Below, in pieces: positions 41,941-51,164 of a stretch of 64,000 nucleotides of DNA. The first letter of the stretch is position 1. Each line of letters begins with the position of its first letter. The DNA is from Desulfosarcina ovata subsp. ovata (GTDB taxonomy: Bacteria; Desulfobacterota; Desulfobacteria; Desulfobacterales; Desulfosarcinaceae). The stretch lies in assembly GCF_009689005.1 (NCBI RefSeq), contig NZ_AP021879.1, positions 2,108,001 through 2,172,000 of the forward strand, given 5' to 3'. Below the pieces are notes generated by a model. The model was not told where the DNA came from. It saw only the letters and a list, made by a program, of their open reading frames with translations, and did not search any database. The position numbers and the translations under genes were made by a program.

Positions 41941-42999
41941 TCAGTCGTGATACCCCATGGCTCTCCGGCGCTCGGCCAACGCCCTGTGCAGGTCCGAAGG
42001 CGGCGCCTGGTTGATCCGCGGAACAGGTCGTGTTTTATAGCTAAGCTGATCGGGGTTCATCAACCCATCCGACAGCAGCCAGTCAAGATTTCCCGATCGG
42101 TCGATGAGGTCGCAAATCAATCCGTTGTAAGTGTCCATGGGGCCGCACTTCAGCTTGCTCCATTTATGGCCCCCGCAGGCAGAAAGTTTCTGGGATCCGC
42201 CCAGTCCGTGGCCCTGCTTGGTATGCGGATTCGTGCCGGCACCGTGTTGGGCGTTTTCGCAGCCCACCAGCATCCCGCCGGGCCGATTGTTGGTAGGGGG
42301 CATGTAATTGATATATACGTGGCCATTTAATCCATCCGCCTTGATAGGAACATAGGTGAATTCCTTGTCATCGCTGGAGCGGCTGAAAGGGTTGCGATTG
42401 CCTTCGCCACCCAGGGCGACATTGAAGGCATAGTGGCGTCCCTGAACATGCCCTTTGAGGGACTGCCAGACGCCATGTTTTTCATCCAGGTAGCGGCGGT
42501 GCCCCTTGATCAGCGCCTCCGGCCGGCGTTTGTGGCTCAGGCCGTGGGTGGCATATCCCCTGGATTGGATGCTGCCTTCCTCCTGCAGCCAGGTCCACAA
42601 CCGGTCGCCTCCCGCTGGGATACTCGGAATCTGAACCATCACGCGCTGGCCGTGGGACAAAAGGGAGGCGACGTTGCCAAATGGGTTGTCGATCCAGTCG
42701 TTCCAGCCTTCGCTGGTCTTGTAGATAACGCCTGCGTGATAAAAAATGTGAAATAATTTTATCAGGGTAATGCTGTGTGGTCCGGTGATTATGGCGCCGT
42801 ACCACATGGCGGAATCCAATTCGAATTGCTGATCGAACTGTCGAGCGTCAGTCCCGCGCAATCTCCTCTCAGGCCTCAACCCCAACTGCTGTGGGGTCGT
42901 GTGGAGATTGAGGGTTCCGGCTGTCTTGGCCTGCCTCAATTTACGGACATTCCATGTCGGATTGATGATCATCAATTCATAGAGTTGACTTGCATGCAT
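41941..42999 (-). CDS. Unknown protein, paralogue of the gene at 40748-41893
   Basis: 352 residues, no export signal. Motifs shared with the downstream gene: LDSAMWYGAIITGP, LIKLFHIFYHAGVIYKT, QRVMVQIPSIPAGGDRLWTWLQEE, YATHGLSHKRR, YAFNVALGGEGNRNPFSR, LNGHVYINY, GMLVGCENAQHG, HGLGGSQKLS. The pair arose by tandem duplication and has diverged well. GAGGAGCAGCT precedes the ATG. Function is not assignable from sequence. Confidence 0.7.
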   Translation of the reverse strand: MHASQLYELMIINPTWNVRKLRQAKTAGTLNLHTTPQQLGLRPERRLRGTDARQFDQQFELDSAMWYGAIITGPHSITLIKLFHIFYHAGVIYKTSEGWNDWIDNPFGNVASLLSHGQRVMVQIPSIPAGGDRLWTWLQEEGSIQSRGYATHGLSHKRRPEALIKGHRRYLDEKHGVWQSLKGHVQGRHYAFNVALGGEGNRNPFSRSSDDKEFTYVPIKADGLNGHVYINYMPPTNNRPGGMLVGCENAQHGAGTNPHTKQGHGLGGSQKLSACGGHKWSKLKCGPMDTYNGLICDLIDRSGNLDWLLSDGLMNPDQLSYKTRPVPRINQAPPSDLHRALAERRRAMGYHD

Positions 43000-43110
43000 A
43001 GCTGCTCCTCATCATGAATGAGCCTCTCAAATGATTGCAACGGGGGCTTTTATTTATACCTTCAGATGTTCGTGCCGACCCTTCCTTCGCTACTGTATGA
43101 CAGAAACGCC

Positions 43111-44451
43111 TCAGGCCCTGGCAAGGGTCACCACCAATCCGTCAACCGGACGGCCCATCTCCTTGCGCAGTACGTCGCGGGTGATCGATTCGGACGTCAA
43201 TCCCTTTTGATTGGCGATCCGGCGTATATATGCCTCCGAATGGGTATAGCGTCCCTGGGGAATAATGTGGTAATCGCCGTTGTTCTTGTTCGTATCCGGT
43301 TCGGCCCGTTCCACGGTAAAAACAAAGCGTCCGGAGGGCTTGAGCGCATCTGCCACAGCAGCAAAAACATCTTCCAGATCGCCGAAATAACAGAGCACAT
43401 CCGCAGCGACGATCACATCGTAAACGCCACTGTGCCCTTGGATATATCCGGTCAAGTCCGATTCGGTCAGGCGGTCGTAAATTCCTGACGCATCGGCCTT
43501 CTTGAGCATGCCGGGAGAGAGGTCAACGCCGTCGAGACGAAAGGCAAATGGTTTCAGCAAGGGGCCGCACAATCCGGTACCACAGCCGGCGTCGAGTATT
43601 GCCAGACTGTTTTCAGGCTCGCCGTAGTGCGTTGCGACAGCGCCTGTTACAAATTCCGGCGCCTTGTACGCCAGGATATTGAGCTGCTCTTCAAAACTGT
43701 CCGCGAACCGGTTGAAAAGCGTTTTGACGTAGGCATCCGATGCACGCCCGGGCACTGCTTCGCCGGAACAGGCCGCCAGCATGTGTTGCGCTTCGGGATT
43801 GTCGGGTTCTTTCTCCAGCCAATCGCGATACAATTGTTCCGCCTCTTCCCTGCGTCCCAGCTTGATCAGCGCCAGACCCAGCCGAATTTTGGATCGTGAC
43901 TGGTCCGGGTCAAGCACCACGGCTCTGAAATAATGCTCTACAGCCTCTTCTTCCGCGCCTTTTTGGTAAAGCAGGTTCCCCAGGTTGTAATGCAGGGGGA
44001 AAAAATCGGCGTGATCTTTCAGGGTGTCGCGGAATATGGATTCGGCCTCATCGAAGCGGCCCAACGCTCGAAGGACGGTGCCGAGGTTATTGAGCGCCCC
44101 CACATGCCGGGGGGCCAGTTCAACGGTGCGCCGGTACTCGGCCTCGGCTTCTTCCAGCCGCCGGTTTTCCATGTAGATGTTGCCCAGGTTGTTGTGGGCG
44201 TCCATGTAGTCGGGCGCCGCCGCGATGGCAGCCGAGATTTTTTCGATGGCCTGATCGGTGCGGCTGCGTTGAAATTCCAGAATACCGTAAAAATGGAGCA
44301 CATCCTGATGATCGGGAATTTTGGCCAGAATATCCTGATAAATCCCTTCGGCTTTGTTCAACTGTCCTTTTTGCTGCAGTTCGATGGCGAACCTCACCGC
44401 TTGGTCGATGGACAGTCGTGTGTCACCGTCAGCTTCGTGCTTGTTTTGCAT
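43111..44451 (-). CDS. TPR-repeat protein fused to a SAM-dependent methyltransferase
   Basis: 446 residues. About seven TPR units fill residues 15-235 (FAIELQQKGQLNKAEGIYQDILAKIPDHQD; MDAHNNLGNIYMENRRLEEAEAEYRRTVELAPRH; and so on). The C-terminal half is a class I methyltransferase: motif I ILDAGCGTGLCGPLL, then DGVDLSPGMLKKA, YDVIVAADVLCYFGDLEDVF, ALKPSGRFVFTVE. TPR domains bind proteins, so it may methylate a T6SS component or another protein. It sits directly after clpV on the same strand. Proteins of this build occur in many Gram-negatives without known substrate. Confidence 0.88.
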   Translation of the reverse strand: MQNKHEADGDTRLSIDQAVRFAIELQQKGQLNKAEGIYQDILAKIPDHQDVLHFYGILEFQRSRTDQAIEKISAAIAAAPDYMDAHNNLGNIYMENRRLEEAEAEYRRTVELAPRHVGALNNLGTVLRALGRFDEAESIFRDTLKDHADFFPLHYNLGNLLYQKGAEEEAVEHYFRAVVLDPDQSRSKIRLGLALIKLGRREEAEQLYRDWLEKEPDNPEAQHMLAACSGEAVPGRASDAYVKTLFNRFADSFEEQLNILAYKAPEFVTGAVATHYGEPENSLAILDAGCGTGLCGPLLKPFAFRLDGVDLSPGMLKKADASGIYDRLTESDLTGYIQGHSGVYDVIVAADVLCYFGDLEDVFAAVADALKPSGRFVFTVERAEPDTNKNNGDYHIIPQGRYTHSEAYIRRIANQKGLTSESITRDVLRKEMGRPVDGLVVTLARA

Positions 44452-44525
44452 TTCGGATCCTTCATAAGCTTGCCGGTGTTCCTGTTTCCAGCATTTGAAA
44501 TCTGACGCGAAAACAAATCCTTATT

Positions 44526-47171
44526 CTAAGCGATGTCGTAGGCAAACCCCTCACCGTCCATGGTTACCGTCACCCGGCTGATCTGCTCGCCACCGGCCTG
44601 CCGGCTGAGCAGTTCGCGAGACATTTCAGGCAGCAGGGTGTTGGTCATGATGTGATCGGCATTGCGCGCCCCGGAGTCAACATCCGTGCAACGGCCGGCA
44701 ATGGCATCCACGACGGCATCGTCATAAAGGAATTCCACATCCCGGTTCTCCTGCATGCGTTTGACAATGCGGTTTAGCTTGAGGCGCACGATCAGTTTCA
44801 TGTTCTCATCGGTAATCGGAAAGTACGGCACAATCTTCATGCGGCCGAGAAAAGCCGGCTTGAAATGTTTGAGCAGTTCGGGTTTGACCATCTCACCAAG
44901 ACCGGACGGGTCAGGCATGGTCTCCTCGTCAGCGCACAAGTTCATGATCAGGTCGGTGCCCAGGTTGGAGGTCAGAATAATCAGGCAGTTCTTGAAGTCG
45001 ATGCGGCGGCCTTCCCCGTCTTCCATGATGCCTTTGTCGAAAACCTGAAAGAAAAGCTCCATGACATCCGGATGGGCCTTTTCCACCTCGTCCAGCAGCA
45101 CCACCGAATACGGTTTGCGGCGTACCGCCTCGGTGAGCACGCCGCCCTCACCGTAACCCACGTAGCCGGGAGGGGATCCCTTGAGGCTGGAAACGGTGTG
45201 CGCCTCCTGATACTCGCTCATGTTGATGCTGATCATGTTCTGCTCACCGCCGTAAAGCAACTCGGAAAGGGCCAGGGCCGTTTCGGTTTTTCCGACGCCG
45301 CTGGGTCCCACCAGCATGAAAACACCCGTGGGTTTGGAGGGATCCTCGATTCCGGCATGGGCGGTCTGGATCACCTGTTCGATCGCATCCAGCCCGTGAT
45401 CCTGGCCGATGATACGCTCTTTGAGCCGATCGGCCAGTTTGAGCACCATGGCGATTTCATCGGTGAGCATTCTCCCCGTGGGGATGCCGGTCCAACCGGA
45501 AACCACCGCCGATACGGTTTCCGAATCCACGGCAATCTGCACCAGCGGATCATCACCTTGCCGCTTCTCCAGTTCGGCTTCCAGATCCTTGAGCTTCTCC
45601 TGCTTGGCGGCAATTTCCGCTTTGGCCTCGTCACCGCTGTCCAAGAGGGCGTGGATCTCCTGGTACAGGTCACGGACCTGTCCGGCCACTTCCATTTCAC
45701 TCTGCCACTTTTCGGTCAGCTTGGCCATCTCGGCCTGGGTGGCTTCGCGCTCGCCGGTCAGTTCAGCCAAGCGATCGGAATGATCCCGGCCGATGGCCAT
45801 TTCGCGGTTGAGAATTTTAATCTCGCGATCGATATCGCCGATGCGCCGCTGGGCCTGCTCCACGGCCGGCGGACTGGTGGTCAGCCCGATGGCCACCCGG
45901 GCACAGGCGGTGTCAAGCACACTGACCGCCTTGTCCGGCAACTGACGGCCGGAGATGTAACGGCTGGACAGTTTGACCGTGTCCGCCAGGGCCTCGTCGG
46001 TGATCATCACGTTGTGATGCTTTTCCAAAAACGGTCCGATGGCCCGCATCATCACCATGGCTTTTTCCTCGTCGGGCTCTTCAATCTTGACCACCTGGAA
46101 GCGCCTGGCCATGGCCGCGTCCTTTTCAAAATACTTCTTGTACTCAGCCCAGGTAGTGGCGGCGATGGTCCGCAGTTCACCCCGCGCAAGGGCCGGTTTG
46201 AGAAGATTGGCCGCGTCACCCGATCCGGCCTGCCCGCCGGCGCCGATCAAGGTATGCGCCTCATCGATAAAAAGAATGATCGGCACCGGCGACGCCTTGA
46301 CTTCGTTGATGACCCCCTTGAGCCGGTTTTCGAATTCCCCCTTGACGCCTGCACCGGCCTGGAGCAGTCCCAGGTCCAGGGTGTGCAGGGCCACATTCTG
46401 AAGAATCGGCGGAACGTCCCCCTCGGCAATCCGCAGGGCAAACCCCTCGACCACCGCCGTTTTCCCCACACCGGCCTCGCCGGTCAGGATGGGGTTATTC
46501 TGGCGTCGGCGAATGAGAATATCCACCATCTGGCGGATTTCGAAATCACGTCCCAGCACCGGGTCGATCTCGCCTTTTTTGGCCCGCTCGGTGAGGTTGA
46601 TGGTGTACTGATCCAGGGCCTTGGTGCCGGCAGGTCCGGCGGGCCGACGGCCGGCAGCAGCACCGCCCTCGGGCAAACCGGCAGCACCTTCGTCCTCCGC
46701 GCTTCCGGCGGTCAGGTCCTGCAGGTTGTCCTTCAGGGTTTCGATGGAGATTTTCTTCAAGGTTTCCGAACTTGAGAGCAGCATGCGCGAGAATTCCTCG
46801 CTATCGAGCAGGGCCAAAAGAATGTGGCCCGAACGGATGGCCGGGGACTGGTATTCCACCGAAGCCAGCAGCCAGGCCTCCTTGATCATGCGCGGGATCC
46901 GGGGGCTCAGGGCCGGGGTACGGGCATTGCCGGTTTTAAATGATTCAATGGCACGCGTCAGGTCGGCCACCAGATGGGCTTCGTTGATTTCAAAATGATG
47001 CAGAATTTTAAACAGATCGGTATCCGACAGATCAAGCAACTTGATCAGGAAATGCTCGATGTCCACTTCGTAGTGGGTTTGGGACATGCAGAGGCCGGCA
47101 GCGGACTCCAGCGCACGGCGACAGGTTTCATTGAGTTTACCGATCAGTGACTTGAGGTTGGATACGGCCAT
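44526..47171 (-). CDS. clpV: ClpV/TssH AAA+ ATPase
   Basis: The unfoldase that disassembles the contracted sheath so that its subunits can be reused. 881 residues. N-domain 1-160; first AAA+ with Walker A GEAGVGKT at 231-238 and LFIDEAHTLIGAG; a coiled-coil middle domain (about 430-550); second AAA+ with GPSGVGKTETALALSE and VVLLDEVEKAHPDVMELFFQVFDKG. The linker EGGAAAGRRPAGPAGTKALDQYTINLTERAKKGEIDPVLGRD is typical of ClpV. AAAGGAGAG precedes the ATG. It lies between tssG and the TPR-methyltransferase in the core operon. Confidence 0.97.
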   Translation of the reverse strand: MAVSNLKSLIGKLNETCRRALESAAGLCMSQTHYEVDIEHFLIKLLDLSDTDLFKILHHFEINEAHLVADLTRAIESFKTGNARTPALSPRIPRMIKEAWLLASVEYQSPAIRSGHILLALLDSEEFSRMLLSSSETLKKISIETLKDNLQDLTAGSAEDEGAAGLPEGGAAAGRRPAGPAGTKALDQYTINLTERAKKGEIDPVLGRDFEIRQMVDILIRRRQNNPILTGEAGVGKTAVVEGFALRIAEGDVPPILQNVALHTLDLGLLQAGAGVKGEFENRLKGVINEVKASPVPIILFIDEAHTLIGAGGQAGSGDAANLLKPALARGELRTIAATTWAEYKKYFEKDAAMARRFQVVKIEEPDEEKAMVMMRAIGPFLEKHHNVMITDEALADTVKLSSRYISGRQLPDKAVSVLDTACARVAIGLTTSPPAVEQAQRRIGDIDREIKILNREMAIGRDHSDRLAELTGEREATQAEMAKLTEKWQSEMEVAGQVRDLYQEIHALLDSGDEAKAEIAAKQEKLKDLEAELEKRQGDDPLVQIAVDSETVSAVVSGWTGIPTGRMLTDEIAMVLKLADRLKERIIGQDHGLDAIEQVIQTAHAGIEDPSKPTGVFMLVGPSGVGKTETALALSELLYGGEQNMISINMSEYQEAHTVSSLKGSPPGYVGYGEGGVLTEAVRRKPYSVVLLDEVEKAHPDVMELFFQVFDKGIMEDGEGRRIDFKNCLIILTSNLGTDLIMNLCADEETMPDPSGLGEMVKPELLKHFKPAFLGRMKIVPYFPITDENMKLIVRLKLNRIVKRMQENRDVEFLYDDAVVDAIAGRCTDVDSGARNADHIMTNTLLPEMSRELLSRQAGGEQISRVTVTMDGEGFAYDIA

Positions 47172-47244
47172 ATTTCTCTCCTTTGCGGATGGTGAGCATT
47201 CAGGCCGTCCACCGCTGCACGGCCTCTGGGATTGATAAAAAAAA

Positions 47245-48285
47245 TCAGAACTTGATCAACTGCAGGTCATACTCCTGAAACGTAAAAAAGATGTCTTCGG
47301 TGTAGGCGTAACCCGGGGATGAAATCCAGGTTGTCCATCCCAGCATGGGGGCATCGCCGCCTGACGCGCCCAACTGGCATAGCGGGACCTCTTCTTTTTT
47401 AAGATAGATGCGAATTTCAAATTCGAATTCAATGCCGACCATATAGCGCACCAGTGAGAAAATCGGAACCAGCAGGTCTCCGATGGGCATCAGACGCACA
47501 AATTTTTCACGATCCACCGGCCCCACGTGTACACGGAACTTGGTCTGACTTTCCCACACCTGGCTGCCGCAAATGGCATCGTCCCCCAGGCTGGCATTGG
47601 CGCTTCCCAATTGCGTCTGATCCTGGGAATCCAATTCGACAATGCGCTCAACGTGCTGTTCAACACGCACACGGCAGTCCGAGAAATAAGCCACGGCCGC
47701 CTCAATGGCCACCGCCGAGGCAACCGGCCGTGAAAACAAGCCGCTGTAAAAAGTCAGCGATTCTTCGGGCAGCCCGATCATGCGGGTCAGTCCCGGTGTC
47801 CCAAGCCCGCAAAAACTAAGCAAATAGCGCGACAGCCGATCGGCGGCACCAAACGCGTAGTTTTCGGGAAAACGATGTTTTTTCCAGGCCAGGTAAAACA
47901 GGGTGATCAGGCGATGGTTGAAAATATCCAGAAAAGCGGCCAACGTATGGTCCTTCTCTTTGCGCCGATCCATGATCAGTTGGGTATACCATTGGGGCAG
48001 CACACCGGAAGGTCCGGTCAGCCCCATAAAAGCGACCTGCATGGTCGCCGGTGCGTCCGGTCCGTTGTCCCCAAGCATTGAGATGTCACTTGGCGGAAAG
48101 GAAAAATCCGGTTTTACGGTAAAATGAACCGGTTCGTCGGCCGGTGCCAGGGTCTGACCGAGGCCGCTTCTACCGGCACTGAGGCGCTCCAGCAGGTGAA
48201 CGGCCCGGTAGAAGGAGAATTCGTAAAACCGGTCGAACAGCTGCGTTTTTAGATCAGCACCTGATTTCCGCTTCTTGGCGGCCAT
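47245..48285 (-). CDS. tssG: TssG baseplate wedge protein
   Basis: A baseplate wedge subunit that binds two TssF and contacts TssK. 346 residues, usual length. Family pattern: LFDRFYEFSFYRAVHLLERLS, FTVKPDFSFPPSDI, VAFMGLTGPSGVLPQWYTQLI, RLITLFYLAWKKHRFP, VGPVDREKFVRLMP, and the closing WTTWISSPGYAYTEDIFF. Its first 37 nt overlap the end of tssF, so the two are translationally coupled. Confidence 0.95.
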   Translation of the reverse strand: MAAKKRKSGADLKTQLFDRFYEFSFYRAVHLLERLSAGRSGLGQTLAPADEPVHFTVKPDFSFPPSDISMLGDNGPDAPATMQVAFMGLTGPSGVLPQWYTQLIMDRRKEKDHTLAAFLDIFNHRLITLFYLAWKKHRFPENYAFGAADRLSRYLLSFCGLGTPGLTRMIGLPEESLTFYSGLFSRPVASAVAIEAAVAYFSDCRVRVEQHVERIVELDSQDQTQLGSANASLGDDAICGSQVWESQTKFRVHVGPVDREKFVRLMPIGDLLVPIFSLVRYMVGIEFEFEIRIYLKKEEVPLCQLGASGGDAPMLGWTTWISSPGYAYTEDIFFTFQEYDLQLIKF

Positions 48286-50054
48286 AGCTTAACCGTTCCT
48301 TCTCGTTGGAGCGTCTTCATTTCGAATTGGGAAAATGAATTGACAGACACATATTGTCCCAGAAACCGCTCCAGCACCGTGGCAAACATAAACAAACCCG
48401 TGCCAACATATCTGTCTTCATCAAAGGTCATGGTCACCCGAATTCCCCGGCAGAAGGAGCGTTTGATACGTTTCGTCACGTGCCGGGTCTCGATGGAGAC
48501 GATGCCGTTGATCTGCTGTGCGTTGGCCAGGGAGTTGTCGAAATCGTAAAGTTTCAGGATCTCTTTAAGGGGTTCTTCACCGCCCCCGACCAGTGACATG
48601 TAGTTGAGCGACAAGTGGGATATCAGTCGCCATTGAAGGTCCCCGCCAAGAAAAGGCCGTCGTGTGGGGGTCGGTTTGACCAGGCAGACGATGCGTGCGA
48701 TGGGCGCAGCCGATTCGAGGTTAAAATCGCCTTTAGGATCGCCAAAAGGCAACCGCGAAGGCATATCCCGGTTCGTACAGGTCACTCTGACAGTAAGGAT
48801 ATCCTCCACCGGGCTCGCCGGTTTCAGTCCCAGATCGGAAAAAGAGAGAAACACGTCCGTTCCGCGATCATCTTTTTTCCCGGAGGCTCTGCGGTAAAGG
48901 TGCCAGAATGTCTGCGCTTCCTTGAGGCCCTCCTCACCCAGATAATGTCTCATGGAGTAAAACGGTCGATACGTTACGGCTTCACCTGACGATTTGGAGA
49001 GAATCGCCGTGACCTCGTCAACCGCGTATACTTCGGTTGCCCCCTGCCGTCTTATATCGGGGATAACCTGGTATTCTGTTTTGCGATGTTCGACCCGGAT
49101 CGGTTCTGCAATTCGTTTGAACAGGTTCACCACCGGCACGGCGTTGAGGCAGAACGTATCGGCATTCACCACCAGCCCGGATTTCGCCGGTTGGTTGAGA
49201 AAAAATCGCAAAACCAAACGGTTTGCAGGCAATTTCCTCTGGATACGGTCCATCCCGCAAAGATCGAGAAAAAGAAATTTTTCAGGGAAGCTGAAATACT
49301 CAAACAACAGAAGAAATCCAGGAAATGAGCGTTTGGAGTATGGCAGAATTTCCTCCGCGCGTTGGAATCCCACGGGTTTGATATCTGATTTATCGAACCG
49401 ATGGGTTTCGCGGTTTCCGTTCTTTGCAGCAACCTCGCACTCAATATGGGTCACATGGTTCAGCAGCAGTTCATACAGGTGATAGACATGCTGGCTTGGG
49501 CCGTTGAGGAAAAACCGCAGGGACTGCCATTGAATCTTGGATAAATTGATTTTATTAATGCTTTCCAATTCAACTTCGATGACCTGAACGGCACCGGCAA
49601 CCATTTTCTGAGGTTCCTTGACTTCGGCTCGGGCGACCTGCACCGGCCACAGATGCAAATCCTGCGTCGTGGAAAACCGGCACGGGGAACCTTTAATCGG
49701 CTTTGAAAGGACTTCGGTTCCCCTCTCTATTTGGTATCCACTCTCAGAAATATTCTGTTTTACCGGATCGAAGCGCAAAAGCGAGATCGATGGAATGGGA
49801 TTAATGTAGTGAGGATAGGTGATGTTGAGCAGCGATTCGGTAATTTCCGGAAAGTCATCGTCGATCTTCTTGTGAATCCGACCGCTAATCAATGCGAAGG
49901 CTTCGATGAGCCGCTCGGTGTGGGGATCTTCGCATTTATCGTTCTCGAGAAGCAATCTGCCGGCAATCTTGGGATATCTCTCAGCAAATATCGCCCCCAT
50001 TTCCCGGATGAATGTCAGTTCACGTTCATAGTAGTCGAGCAGTTTATCGTCCAT
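48249..50054 (-). CDS. tssF: TssF baseplate wedge protein
   Basis: Main baseplate wedge subunit (VasA/ImpG). 601 residues. It begins LLDYYERELTFIREMGAIFAERYPKIAGRL, has the characteristic CEDPHTERLIEAFALISGRIHKKIDDDFPEITESLLNITYPHYINPIPS, and ends FFVATVLERFLGQYVSVNSF-like residues (MFATVLERFLGQYVSVNSFSQ). It follows tssE by five bases and overlaps tssG. Confidence 0.96.
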   Translation of the reverse strand: MDDKLLDYYERELTFIREMGAIFAERYPKIAGRLLLENDKCEDPHTERLIEAFALISGRIHKKIDDDFPEITESLLNITYPHYINPIPSISLLRFDPVKQNISESGYQIERGTEVLSKPIKGSPCRFSTTQDLHLWPVQVARAEVKEPQKMVAGAVQVIEVELESINKINLSKIQWQSLRFFLNGPSQHVYHLYELLLNHVTHIECEVAAKNGNRETHRFDKSDIKPVGFQRAEEILPYSKRSFPGFLLLFEYFSFPEKFLFLDLCGMDRIQRKLPANRLVLRFFLNQPAKSGLVVNADTFCLNAVPVVNLFKRIAEPIRVEHRKTEYQVIPDIRRQGATEVYAVDEVTAILSKSSGEAVTYRPFYSMRHYLGEEGLKEAQTFWHLYRRASGKKDDRGTDVFLSFSDLGLKPASPVEDILTVRVTCTNRDMPSRLPFGDPKGDFNLESAAPIARIVCLVKPTPTRRPFLGGDLQWRLISHLSLNYMSLVGGGEEPLKEILKLYDFDNSLANAQQINGIVSIETRHVTKRIKRSFCRGIRVTMTFDEDRYVGTGLFMFATVLERFLGQYVSVNSFSQFEMKTLQREGTVKLWPPRSGNQVLI

Positions 50055-50059
50055 AAGGG

Positions 50060-50524
50060 TCAGCCGGATATAACGAACGCTTTGCGGGTCGTATCAAAAT
50101 AGGTGTCAAAGGCCACTGGCTCGCGAATCGGATCGACAACCAGCATGGCTGAAATTTGAAAACTCAGACTGCGCTCTTTGTGGTCGCCGGTCTCGATCAC
50201 CACGTTGACATTTTTCAGGCGGGGTTCGAAACGGGCGATGGCCTTCTCCACGTCCTTCAGGATCGTCTGCCGCACCTGGTGGCTGTCTGCCCCCAGCGCA
50301 GTAAAATCTTTCAACCCATATACGGCGACGGAGTTCTGCAGTTCGCGCAATTCGTCCGGTATTGACGCGATGCTTCGACGGCAGTTGAGCAGGTTTTCCA
50401 GATCCCTGACGACCAGAGCCTTGATTTCGCGCGCATCCATCAGGCGCTGCTGGGCAGACTCACGGGAGTTCGCAGGATCCTCGTCGATAAGCCTGTCCAG
50501 CAGTGGTGCCTGACCATAGTCCAT
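50060..50524 (-). CDS. tssE: TssE baseplate protein (gp25-like)
   Basis: A gp25-like baseplate component that starts sheath polymerisation. About 154 residues from the ATG at 50524 (MDYGQAPLLDRL); a TTG two codons upstream is also possible. It carries the family's E-P-R core as FEPRLKNVNVVIETGD and the helix VRQTILKDVEKAIARFEPRL, plus VVRDLENLLNCRRSIASIPDEL. It sits between hcp (13 bp upstream) and tssF. Confidence 0.94.
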   Translation of the reverse strand: MDYGQAPLLDRLIDEDPANSRESAQQRLMDAREIKALVVRDLENLLNCRRSIASIPDELRELQNSVAVYGLKDFTALGADSHQVRQTILKDVEKAIARFEPRLKNVNVVIETGDHKERSLSFQISAMLVVDPIREPVAFDTYFDTTRKAFVISG

Positions 50525-50537
50525 CTTCAATCAATCC

Positions 50538-51020
50538 CTAACTGAAATCATTACCAGGGATGTCTGCCTTGAACGGCATATCGGTTGCTGAGGAACCCTT
50601 TCCACTCTGTTCTTTATAAACATAGTCGAGTTTGGCAAAATTGAGACTGATGTTTTCCGTCAAGCGGTCTTCACCACCCGATCCTCCGGTACTCACGGAG
50701 GTCACCAGAATGTTTTCCAATTTCATCACGATATACTCCAGAGGAGTATCACCCGCCTTGCGAACGGTGAGCTGTCCTTTTGGAATATGGGTGCCCTTGG
50801 CACACATACGCATCAGACTGCTGGATGCCTTGTCCACATACTTGGTGACGGAAATATCCTGGAAACTGGCTTTGCCGCTGCCGCTGCCGCCGCCCGCATG
50901 GGTGGTTCCGGACTGGCTCATGCCCCAACTCCAGGCGAGGATATCGATCTCGCCTTTGTGCGTTTTATCCTGGGACTCTCCTTGGACGTCATCGAGCTTC
51001 AGAAACATGTCAACTGCCAT
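50538..51020 (-). CDS. hcp: Hcp/TssD tube protein
   Basis: Hexameric ring protein that stacks into the expelled tube and can carry small effectors. 160 residues from the ATG at 51020, which has AAAGGAGG five bases upstream (the open frame extends to 51050). Family features: MFLKLDDVQGESQDKTHKGEIDILAWSWG, a Gly/Ser loop (THAGGGSGSGKASFQD), TKYVDKASSSLMRMCAKGTHIPKGQL and NISLNFAKLDYVYKEQ. A hairpin lies just before its leader, downstream of tssC. Confidence 0.97.
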   Translation of the reverse strand: MAVDMFLKLDDVQGESQDKTHKGEIDILAWSWGMSQSGTTHAGGGSGSGKASFQDISVTKYVDKASSSLMRMCAKGTHIPKGQLTVRKAGDTPLEYIVMKLENILVTSVSTGGSGGEDRLTENISLNFAKLDYVYKEQSGKGSSATDMPFKADIPGNDFS

Positions 51021-51139
51021 GGCAGCCTCCTTTTCCGGGTGCGCCGGCACCCTCTGATAAATATTTGTCGTTCATCTCACACGAAAACCAATGTGGCTGC
51101 ATTGGATCTCGTACCATTGAAATTCCTACTTTCCTGAAA

Positions 51140-51157
51140 CATGGGTCAAGCCCCATG
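51140..51157 (-). promoter_or_regulatory. Hairpin between tssC and hcp
   Basis: CATGGG and CCCATG with a 6-nt loop, eight bases past the tssC stop, in a 144-bp leader before hcp. There is no U-run, so it is not a classical terminator; it could stabilise or process the transcript to give separate hcp levels. The evidence is only the stem. Confidence 0.35.
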
Positions 51158-51164
51158 AGTGGTA

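Noticed and set aside
44865..46775. 636-codon open frame on the plus strand
   Set aside because: It is antisense to clpV, whose minus-strand frame shows all ClpV motifs; the plus-strand translation is low in family-like motifs and has His/Gly/Asp bias typical of the complement of a GC-rich gene.
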